A stretch of DNA of 6,905 nt from an uncultured bacterium. Lineage in GTDB: Bacteria > Actinomycetota > Coriobacteriia > Coriobacteriales > Coriobacteriaceae. This document shows positions 1 through 5,398 of the stretch, in pieces. A model generated the notes under the pieces. That model ran no database searches. It was given only the letters and a program-made list of their open reading frames with translations, and was not told the origin of the DNA. The stretch spans positions 1 through 6,905 of the forward strand of contig CAJMNP010000043.1 in the NCBI GenBank assembly GCA_905214895.1. The letters run 5' to 3'. Position 1 is the first letter of the stretch; each line of letters starts with the position of its first letter. The translations under genes were made by a program, and so were the position numbers.

Positions 1-1445
1 CCGGTCTGGGCCATGGCCTCAAAGACCTCGTGCGCCTGGTTGGAGCTGATGGCATCGGTCGCCAGCAGCTTGGCGAGTGCCGCCACTTGAGCCGGCACGA
101 TGCCGGACTCGGCGAGCGACACGCCCGCGCCCTTAAGGTAGGCGATCATCTCGTTCACCAGCAGGTTTGCGACCGTCTGGGCCTCCTTGCCAGCCATACC
201 GGCAGCGGCGGCCTCAAAGAAGTCGGCAAACTCGGGGTCGCCGGCAATCTGCTCGGCGTCGGCCGTCTTAATGCCAAAGTCGGCCTCAAAACGGGCGCGC
301 TTGGCATCGGGCAGCTCGGGAATCTCGCAACGGCAGCGGTCGATAAACTCGTCGTCCAGATCGAACGGCGCCAGGTCGGGATCGGGGAACAGACGATAGT
401 CGTCTGCCGTTTCCTTCACACGCATGACCACGGTGCGCTTGCGGCTGGGCTCCCAGTGGCGGGTCTCCTGATAGATGATGCCGCCCTCCTCGAGCACCTC
501 GGCCTGGCGGCAAATCTCGTAGGCAAGGCCGTCGTGCAGACTCTTAAACGAGTTGAGGTTCTTGAGCTCGGTCTTGGTGCCCAACTTGGTCTCGCCACGG
601 CGACGCAGCGACACGTTGCCGTCGCAGCGCATGGAGCCCTTCTCCATGGAGCAGTCCGAAATGCCCAGCGTCACAAAGATGCGACGGAGCTTCTCCATAA
701 ACAGGCGAGCCTCCTCGGGTGTGCGCAGATCGGGCTCAGTCACGAGCTCAATCAAAGGCGTACCGCAGCGATTGTAGTCAACGAGCGACTCGGCCGCGGC
801 GGTAATGCGGCCCTCGGCGCCGCCCACGTGCACCATCTTGGCGGCGTCCTCCTCCATGTGGATGCGCAGGATGCGGATGGGCACCGTGTAGGAACCGTCC
901 TCGCGGCGCTCAGGCATCTGCAGGTTAGATGCATCGTAGCTGGCCAGGTGGCCGGCACGCTGGTTGCCCTCGCGCATGGTCGACGTCATGGACGTGGACA
1001 GGCCCTCTGCGTTGGCCGAAGCGCTCGCCAGGCTCTGGGCCTCGGCCTCACCAAACGCGCAATCGGGGCGCTCGGCGGCACCGCGACCGGTCACATCAAG
1101 ATCCAGGTGGCCGTACATGGCAAAAGCGACCGGACCCTGCGTTGTCTGGAAGTTCTTGGCCATATCGGGATAGAAGTAGTGCTTGCGGTAGAACATCGAG
1201 TGGCGCTGAATCTCGCAGTTGGTGGCGAGACCGGCCTTGACGATACTCTCGATGGCGCGCTTATTGGGCACCGGCAGGGCGCCGGGCAGGCCCAGGCACA
1301 CCGGGCACACGTTGGCGTTGGGCTCGTCATCGTGGCTGAGCTTGCAATTGCAGAACATCTTGGTATCGAGTGCGGTGAGCTCGGTATGGATCTCCAGGCC
1401 GATCACGGCCTCCCAATCCTGCAGGACCTCGGAAAGCTCCTTCAT
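1..1445 (-). CDS. gatB: Aspartyl/glutamyl-tRNA amidotransferase subunit B, GatB (3' end missing)
   Basis: GatB is the tRNA-binding and kinase subunit of the cytoplasmic GatCAB complex. It phosphorylates the Glu (or Asp) carried by misacylated tRNA and receives ammonia from GatA. I translated 481 codons from the ATG at 1445; the frame stays open to the left edge. Family signatures seen: VIGLEIHTEL (residues 14-23), TKMFCNC (28-34), CPVCLGLPGALP (47-58), FYPDMAKNFQ (91-100), HMEEDAAK (196-203), SLVDYNRCGTPLIELVTEPD (220-239), GSMRCDGNVS (270-279), TELKNLNSF (292-300) and DDYRLFPDPDL (348-358). Cys32, Cys34, Cys47 and Cys50 are placed like the zinc-type cysteines of some bacterial GatBs. The C-terminal YqeY-like tRNA-binding domain is cut; by recalled alignment with Staphylococcus aureus GatB about 75 residues are missing. 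Residues of about 124-187 form an Ala/Ser/Glu-rich insertion absent from typical GatB. The start is supported by AAGGGAGG (1455-1462), 9 bases upstream, and by TAATG overlap with gatA. Confidence 0.97.
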   Translation of the reverse strand, partial: MKELSEVLQDWEAVIGLEIHTELTALDTKMFCNCKLSHDDEPNANVCPVCLGLPGALPVPNKRAIESIVKAGLATNCEIQRHSMFYRKHYFYPDMAKNFQTTQGPVAFAMYGHLDLDVTGRGAAERPDCAFGEAEAQSLASASANAEGLSTSMTSTMREGNQRAGHLASYDASNLQMPERREDGSYTVPIRILRIHMEEDAAKMVHVGGAEGRITAAAESLVDYNRCGTPLIELVTEPDLRTPEEARLFMEKLRRIFVTLGISDCSMEKGSMRCDGNVSLRRRGETKLGTKTELKNLNSFKSLHDGLAYEICRQAEVLEEGGIIYQETRHWEPSRKRTVVMRVKETADDYRLFPDPDLAPFDLDDEFIDRCRCEIPELPDAKRARFEADFGIKTADAEQIAGDPEFADFFEAAAAGMAGKEAQTVANLLVNEMIAYLKGAGVSLAESGIVPAQVAALAKLLATDAISSNQAHEVFEAMAQT

Positions 1446-2959
1446 TACAGCTCGCCTCCCTTCCCGGCAAAATCGGGCGCGACGGAAAGCGCGGGCGCAC
1501 CCGTGGCAGCATCGGCAAAGCCGCGCTCCAGGGCGCGGGCAAACGTGAGCAGTTGACGGTCCTTAAACGCCGGACCCACCAGCTGGGCAGAAACGGGCAG
1601 ATGAGTATCCTCGCCCAGGCCCAGCGGCACCGAGATACCGCCGTTGCCGCAAATGTTGAGCGAGATGGTGTACAGGTCCGAAAGGTACATCTGCGTGGGG
1701 TCGCTGATCTCGCCAAACTTAAAGGCCGTGCGCGGCGAGGCGGGCATGAGGATGGTGTCCACCTTGGCATACGCGGCGTCGTAGTCCTGCGTGATGAGCG
1801 TGCGGGCCTTTTGCGCGGCGTAGTAGTACTTGTCGTACACGCCCGAGCTCAGCAGGTAGGCGCCGAGCATCTGACGGCGCTTGGCCTCGGCGCCAAAGCC
1901 GTGGGCACGCGACAGCGAGCTCTGGTCGGACAGGTTGGCGCAGCCCTCCTCCTGATAGCCGTAGCGAATGCCGTCGAAGCGAGCCAAGTTGGAGAACGCC
2001 TCGGCCGGGCCGATGACGTAGTAGGCGGCGATGGCGGCGTCCAGGTGCGGCAGGTCGACCTCGACCAGCTCGGCGCCCTGGTTCTGCAGCTCCTGGGCGG
2101 CGCGCTGAACAGCGGCCTTGACCTCGGGCGTCAGGCCCTCGGCCTCCATAAACGCGGGGATGATGCCCACGCGCTTGCCCTCGATGCTGTCGTTGAGATG
2201 CTCGGTAAAGTCGACGGCGCAATCCTGGCTCGTGCAGTCGTACGGATCGTGGCCCGCGCCGGTAAGCGCGTTCATGGCCAGCGCGACATCCTCGACCGTG
2301 CGGCCAAAGGGGCCCACCTGATCGAGCGACGAGCCAAAGGCAACCACGCCGTAACGGCTCACGGCGCCATACGTGGGTTTAAAGCCCACCACGCCGCAGA
2401 GCGCCGCCGGTTGGCGAATGGAGCCGCCGGTATCCGAGCCCAGCGAGAGCGCGACCTCGCCCGCGGCGACGGCTGCAGCGGAGCCGCCCGAGGAGCCGCC
2501 GGGCACGCGCTCGGTATCCCAGGGGTTGTTAGTGCGATGGAACGCCGAGCTCTCGGTGGAGCTGCCAAAGGCAAACTCGTCCATGTTGGCCTTGCCCATG
2601 GGCAGGCAGCCGGCGTCGAGCATGCGCTGGACGCAGGTGGCGGTGTAGACGCTCTGGTAGTCCTCGAGCATACGGGAAGCGCAGGTGGTGCGCGTGCCCA
2701 CGAGGTTCATGTTGTCCTTAATGGCCAGCGGCACGCCCGCGAGCGGGGGCAGCGGCTTTCCGGCGGCACGGTCGGCATCCACGCGCGCGGCGGCCTCGAG
2801 CGCAAGCTCAGGCGACACCTGTAGGAAGGCCTGGACCCCGCCCTCGCGCGCCTCGATGGCGGCAAGGGAGGCCTGGGCCACCTCGGTAGCGGTAAAGTCG
2901 CCGGCGGCAACGCCCGCGGCGATCTGGGCGGCGGTAAGGGAATCGAAGCTCTGCGCCAT
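1445..2959 (-). CDS. gatA: Aspartyl/glutamyl-tRNA amidotransferase subunit A, GatA
   Basis: GatA is the glutaminase subunit of GatCAB: it hydrolyses glutamine and sends ammonia through an internal channel to GatB. The 504-residue product is an amidase-signature enzyme, close to the usual length of about 485. The Ser-cisSer-Lys triad is visible: Lys81 in PLAIKDNM, cis-Ser156 in VPGGSSGGSAAAVA, and nucleophile Ser180 in LGSDTGGSIRQPA. Each is offset by 2 from the S. aureus numbering as I recall it. Further GatA-like stretches are GKANMDEFAFGSSTE (122-136), RVPGG (151-155) and GFKPTYGAVSRYG (192-204). The ATG at 2957-2959 shares its A with the TAA stop of gatC (TAATG), and the gene's own TAA shares a base with the gatB start, so translation is probably coupled through all three genes. 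AGGGGGA (2969-2975) is a good ribosome binding site 9 bases upstream. I see no missing motif. Confidence 0.98.
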   Translation of the reverse strand: MAQSFDSLTAAQIAAGVAAGDFTATEVAQASLAAIEAREGGVQAFLQVSPELALEAAARVDADRAAGKPLPPLAGVPLAIKDNMNLVGTRTTCASRMLEDYQSVYTATCVQRMLDAGCLPMGKANMDEFAFGSSTESSAFHRTNNPWDTERVPGGSSGGSAAAVAAGEVALSLGSDTGGSIRQPAALCGVVGFKPTYGAVSRYGVVAFGSSLDQVGPFGRTVEDVALAMNALTGAGHDPYDCTSQDCAVDFTEHLNDSIEGKRVGIIPAFMEAEGLTPEVKAAVQRAAQELQNQGAELVEVDLPHLDAAIAAYYVIGPAEAFSNLARFDGIRYGYQEEGCANLSDQSSLSRAHGFGAEAKRRQMLGAYLLSSGVYDKYYYAAQKARTLITQDYDAAYAKVDTILMPASPRTAFKFGEISDPTQMYLSDLYTISLNICGNGGISVPLGLGEDTHLPVSAQLVGPAFKDRQLLTFARALERGFADAATGAPALSVAPDFAGKGGEL

Positions 2960-3270
2960 TACTCGCTCTCCCCCTCTCCCAAAATGGACGGCACGCGGAA
3001 GTAGCGGTCGCGTGCGCTGCCGGCGTTTTCGAGCGCAACGCCGAGCGGCAGGTCGCGCTCGGGCTCGCGCAGGTCGTCGCCCATCACGTTGGACAGGCTT
3101 CCGATAGGATGGAACGTGGGCTCCACGTCGGGCAAGTCATATTGCAAGACGGGCTCGAGCATCTGGACGGCGTCGTTCATGTAGGACGTCATCTGGGTGA
3201 GCTCGTCATCGGTCAGTGCGATCTTTGCGTACTCGGCAATGCCGCGCACGTCTTTCTCGCTGAGTGCCAT
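2959..3270 (-). CDS. gatC: Aspartyl/glutamyl-tRNA amidotransferase subunit C, GatC
   Basis: GatC is the small subunit that wraps around the GatA-GatB interface and stabilises the complex. The product is 103 residues (family usually 95-100). Typical features are the N-terminal helix ALSEKDVRGIAEYAKIALTDDE (residues 2-23, described in two parts: ALSEKDVRG and IAEYAKIALTDDE), PTFHP (51-55), DDLRE (65-69), ENAGSARDRYF (81-91) and VPSIL (93-97). An in-frame ATG at 3288 would add six residues (MRKGAP), but AAGGGAG (3276-3282) sits 5 bases before the ATG at 3270 and overlaps the longer start's coding bases, so I chose 3270. It is the first gene of the gatCAB operon; its stop overlaps the gatA start by one base (TAATG). 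Confidence 0.95.
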   Translation of the reverse strand: MALSEKDVRGIAEYAKIALTDDELTQMTSYMNDAVQMLEPVLQYDLPDVEPTFHPIGSLSNVMGDDLREPERDLPLGVALENAGSARDRYFRVPSILGEGESE

Positions 3271-3275
3271 AGGCG

Positions 3276-3284
3276 CTCCCTTCC
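3276..3284 (-). promoter_or_regulatory. Ribosome binding site that decides the gatC start
   Basis: On the minus strand this reads GGAAGGGAG, ending 5 bases before the ATG at 3270. It lies inside the reading frame of the alternative ATG at 3288, which itself has only AT-rich sequence upstream and no Shine-Dalgarno match. This favours the shorter gatC. Confidence 0.75.
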
Positions 3285-3305
3285 GCATAACAGATAAACC
3301 GCTCT

Positions 3306-3334
3306 AGTATACAGGGCAGCGCCGGCTTGGAGCA
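3306..3334 (-). promoter_or_regulatory. Likely promoter of the gatCAB operon
   Basis: The minus strand carries TATACT (3306-3311), one mismatch from the TATAAT -10 consensus. The hexamer 17 bases upstream (TGCTCC, 3329-3334) is a poor -35. Transcription would begin near 3299, giving a leader of about 29 bases before the gatC ATG at 3270. This is the only good -10 box between the sortase stop and gatC. The weak -35 means the call rests mainly on the -10 box and its position. Confidence 0.45.
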
Positions 3335-3369
3335 GGCGCTTTACCCAAATGCAGCGAAAACGTAACGAG

Positions 3370-3398
3370 GGCGGCGGGCCGGCAGGCGGCGGGCCGGC
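3370..3398. repeat. Tandem duplication of a GC-rich 14-mer
   Basis: GGCGGCGGGCCGGC occurs at 3370-3383 and again at 3385-3398, separated by a single A. Each copy contains the self-complementary GCCGGC-type core. It may be a slippage duplication; no function is evident. Confidence 0.85.
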
Positions 3399-3456
3399 GG
3401 TTCTGCAGCGAAACCGCACCGTCCATAGCGAAAACGGTCTCGACCACAACGAAAAG

Positions 3457-3513
3457 CATCACAACATTCGACGTTTATCGTCAAAATTGCGATTTTCATC
3501 GAATGTTGTGATG
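3457..3513. repeat. Perfect 15-base inverted repeat with a nested inner repeat
   Basis: The arms CATCACAACATTCGA (3457-3471) and TCGAATGTTGTGATG (3499-3513) match perfectly over 15 bases. After one mismatch outside the arms, three more A-T pairs follow (3453-3455 with 3515-3517). The 27-base centre has its own small stem, AAAAT/ATTTT around TGCG. Read on the minus strand the structure ends in GCTTTTCG, so it could act as a weak intrinsic terminator for the sortase transcript. It could equally be a protein-binding site or a small non-autonomous mobile element. Confidence 0.8.
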
Positions 3514-3527
3514 GTTTGGAAGTCCCG

Positions 3528-3561
3528 ACCACCACAAAGGTGCCTGTCTCATTGCGGTGGT
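3528..3561 (-). repeat. Hairpin 14 bases after the sortase stop, REP-like
   Basis: In minus-strand RNA ACCACCGCAA (3552-3561) pairs with TTGTGGTGGT (3528-3537) over 10 pairs including one G-U. On the plus strand that pair is an A-C mismatch, so the fold suits the sortase transcript. The 14-base loop contains GAGACAGGCACC, which resembles a GGGACAGGCACC motif I remember from palindromes near REP-associated transposases in other genomes; that link is recollection only. No T-run follows, so it is not a classical terminator. Confidence 0.55.
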
Positions 3562-3574
3562 TCTGGAGAATGTC

Positions 3575-4513
3575 TTATGCCGAGGCCTTGGCCTTGCGGC
3601 GCTTGCGGACCGCGTGGATCACGATGTCCAGCAGCAACAGCACAATGGCCACGACCACGATGAGCACGGCAAACTCGCGCTTGCCCCAGTGGCGGCCGGC
3701 CAGCGACTTTTGCTTGTCGACGTCCTTCTTGCTGTACTTGGTGCGCACACAGTGCACCAGCAGGCGATGGTCGTTTACGCCGTAGGGCGTGCAGGTGACG
3801 AGCGTCAGCTTGTCGGCTCCGGGCTCGATGGTCAGCGACTCCATCTCCTCGGGCAGCACCACCTCGGAGTCCACCATCTTGTAGGCGAGCGTCTTGTTCA
3901 TGGTGTGCAGCAGCACCAGGTCGCCGGGCTCCAGCGAGTGGATGTCGTCGAACATGCTCAGGTTGCGCATGCCCGAGTGCGCGGTGAGCACGCAATGCGT
4001 CGAGGTGCCGCCCACCGGCAGGCTCGTGCCCTCCAGGTGGCCGACGCCCGCCATAAGGACTTCCTCGCTCGTGCCGTGGTAGATGGGCATGCTCACGTCG
4101 ATTGAGGGGATATCGACCCAGCTCATCATGGGGTCGCGGTCAAAGATGAGCTGCTGAGCGTAGGGCTCGATCTGGTCGGCGGGAAGCTCGGTGACCTCGC
4201 CGGCAAGTTGCTCGTTATAGGAGCGCGCCTGAAGCAGAATGCGTTCGCGCTCCTCTTCAGACAGCGCGTCCACTGTGCTGGACACGGTGCTGATCTGGTT
4301 GAACACGCCCGAGGCCTCGAGCCGGTCCAAGATCCACGGCCAGGTCATAAGGCCCACGCCAATAAGGATGATGACGATGGTGATGAGCCGGTCGGCCCAG
4401 CGCGGCAGTCGCTTGCGGCGGCGCTTGGGCTTTGGTTGAGGTTTGGGCTGAGGGCTTGAGCCGCCGTTGTCCGCGGCGTTATTGCTCTTCATATGTTTGG
4501 CGCCCTGCACCAT
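3575..4513 (-). CDS. Membrane-anchored sortase with class C (pilin-type) features
   Basis: Sortases are cysteine transpeptidases on the outer face of the membrane; class C members polymerise pilins or attach LPXTG-like surface proteins. The 312-residue product has a cytoplasmic N-terminus rich in Pro/Lys/Arg (PQPKPQPKPKRRRKR, 21-35), a transmembrane helix (about 43-62), a catalytic domain (about 95-258), a second transmembrane helix (about 282-300) and a basic tail. Catalytic residues are His179 in TAHSG, Cys241 in TLVTCTPYGVN and Arg250 in NDHRLLV. MPIYHGTSEEVL (142-153) and GVGHLEGTSLPVGG (156-169) are class C hallmarks, as is the C-terminal anchor. The expected lid Asp-Pro-aromatic motif is replaced by EPY (116-118) or is absent, and the usual RG after HRLLV is HC (254-255). 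GAGGAG (4523-4528), 9 bases upstream, supports this start over the ATG at 4492. No pilin or LPXTG gene is in the window, so its substrate is unknown. Confidence 0.92.
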   Translation of the reverse strand: MVQGAKHMKSNNAADNGGSSPQPKPQPKPKRRRKRLPRWADRLITIVIILIGVGLMTWPWILDRLEASGVFNQISTVSSTVDALSEEERERILLQARSYNEQLAGEVTELPADQIEPYAQQLIFDRDPMMSWVDIPSIDVSMPIYHGTSEEVLMAGVGHLEGTSLPVGGTSTHCVLTAHSGMRNLSMFDDIHSLEPGDLVLLHTMNKTLAYKMVDSEVVLPEEMESLTIEPGADKLTLVTCTPYGVNDHRLLVHCVRTKYSKKDVDKQKSLAGRHWGKREFAVLIVVVAIVLLLLDIVIHAVRKRRKAKASA

Positions 4514-4522
4514 CGCCAGTCA

Positions 4523-4528
4523 CTCCTC
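4523..4528 (-). promoter_or_regulatory. Ribosome binding site that decides the sortase start
   Basis: GAGGAG on the minus strand lies 9 bases before the ATG at 4513. The alternative ATG seven codons later (4492) has no comparable purine-rich site. Confidence 0.7.
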
Positions 4529-4551
4529 TACAACTCAAGTTGTCTAAACAA

Positions 4552-4557
4552 ATAATA
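4552..4557 (-). promoter_or_regulatory. Possible -10 box upstream of the sortase
   Basis: TATTAT lies 38 bases before the sortase ATG in an AT-rich patch. The sequence 17 bases upstream (GACGCA) is not a convincing -35. Just downstream is a small dyad, CAACT-CA-AGTTG (4531-4542). The sortase could alternatively be transcribed by read-through from the nucleotidyltransferase cassette, whose stop is 111 bases upstream. Confidence 0.25.
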
Positions 4558-4579
4558 GCCGATTAGCGAGCTCATGCGT

Positions 4580-4608
4580 CGGACAACGCAGCTAGACTGC
4601 ACTGTCCG
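4580..4608. repeat. Interrupted hairpin between nucleotidyltransferase and sortase genes
   Basis: CGGACA pairs with TGTCCG (6 pairs), then two mismatches, then GCAG with CTGC around the loop CTAGA. It starts 16 bases after the nucleotidyltransferase stop. No T-run follows in either direction, so an intrinsic terminator is doubtful; it could attenuate transcription, protect a 3' end or bind a protein. Confidence 0.5.
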
Positions 4609-4624
4609 GGCCACGTAACCCCAC

Positions 4625-5398
4625 TCAACCAATCAAGCCATATGTTGCTTTCATCGTCTCGAGCAACTGCACCATCGTTACGCCCGCAACCCCGATCTGT
4701 TTCAGATTGACGTCGCCTACCTCACAATCTTTAACAAACGCAAGCATATCGTCTTTCAGTTCTCCGCCCAGGTCGACACCTTCCGACTCGCCGAGCAGCT
4801 GAGCAAGCCTCAGCGCATCGCGTTTATGCTTTTTTACCTTCTTCGAATCAACGTTCTCCCCCGCCTCCCTTCTGGCTTTTAGGTCGAGATACGCCTTCGC
4901 TTTGAACGGGACAATGTATTCCGTACCCAGGACCGAAACGCCGTCTACGGTCCGAATTCCCTGAAGGAACAAGCTGTAGTAAGCATCGTCCAACAAAATT
5001 GCCGAAAGACTGCTTATGTTTTCATCAACGTGAATTGGCGCCACATCAATCCCCTCACGACCCTTTAGAAAGTCGGGGCACTTCGCGAAGAGTTCGATCA
5101 TATGGGGGTAACCCGGCCTCTTAGGCTCTGTAAACCGATAAAAACATGAGCCTTTGCCTTCGCCCCAGCCGCAGCGGTAACCGCCATCACGCACCAAAGT
5201 CCATATAGCTTCTGCCGTCTGAGGCAACCGGTCATCGGCGACAATTACCACATCAAAATCGTGAGTCGCCCTAAACGGAAGTCCCGCCTCCGCGAGCAAA
5301 ATGTCGCATGCCGTGCCGCCGATAAGGGCATACGATCCTTCAGCTTCTTGCATATGCTGCTGAAATTCTTGGAGACCTTCTACAGCGCTTCTTGCCAT
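4625..5398 (-). CDS. AbiEii-type nucleotidyltransferase, putative toxin of a type IV-like pair
   Basis: The 257-residue product looks like a polymerase-beta-fold nucleotidyltransferase of the AbiEii/MenT kind, enzymes that transfer nucleotides to cellular targets (tRNA for MenT). Seen: ALIGGTA (24-30), then FRATHDFDVVIV (42-53) with Asp47 and Asp49 as likely metal ligands, a later acidic strand HMIELF (99-104) with Glu102 as possible third ligand, and a helical C-terminal part with VPFKAKAYLDLKAR (163-176) and KKHKRDALRLAQLL (189-202), the KH-x-x-D-x-x-RL pattern common in this family. There is no signal peptide or membrane segment. AAAGGA (5405-5410), 6 bases upstream, supports the ATG at 5398. 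The gene overlaps the upstream regulator gene by 19 bases in another frame, so translation is likely coupled. It is less GC-rich than gatCAB, hinting at transfer. Toxicity and substrate are inference; a generic antibiotic-type nucleotidyltransferase is the main alternative. Confidence 0.75.
   Translation of the reverse strand: MARSAVEGLQEFQQHMQEAEGSYALIGGTACDILLAEAGLPFRATHDFDVVIVADDRLPQTAEAIWTLVRDGGYRCGWGEGKGSCFYRFTEPKRPGYPHMIELFAKCPDFLKGREGIDVAPIHVDENISSLSAILLDDAYYSLFLQGIRTVDGVSVLGTEYIVPFKAKAYLDLKARREAGENVDSKKVKKHKRDALRLAQLLGESEGVDLGGELKDDMLAFVKDCEVGDVNLKQIGVAGVTMVQLLETMKATYGLIG

Larger units (their letters stand above)
3335..3574. other. Repeat-rich intergenic region between sortase and gatC
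   Basis: There is no supportable gene here; the short frames across it have no family resemblance or ribosome binding site. It holds four kinds of repeat: a duplicated GC-rich 14-mer (3370-3398), CGAAA motifs spaced about 20 bases (3409-3455), a long palindrome flanked by imperfect direct repeats (3437-3535), and a hairpin next to the sortase stop (3528-3561). Its base composition switches sharply from very GC-rich (3370-3400) to AT-rich (3471-3498). Confidence 0.7.

Noticed and set aside
30..1556. A 508-codon open frame on the plus strand across gatB
   Set aside because: It lies antisense to a perfectly conserved gatB frame; its His/Gly/Leu-rich translation is a by-product of GC-rich codons and has no family resemblance.
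1553..2824. A 423-codon open frame on the plus strand across gatA
   Set aside because: Antisense shadow of gatA, with low-complexity Ala/Gly/Arg/Val content and no ribosome binding site.
3351..3456. A CRISPR-like array made of the GCGAAA repeats
   Set aside because: The shared core is only 5-7 bases, spacing is about 20 bases and there are no constant-length repeats or cas genes.
3557..4105. A 182-codon plus-strand frame across the sortase gene
   Set aside because: Antisense to a sortase with all catalytic residues in place; no recognisable motif.
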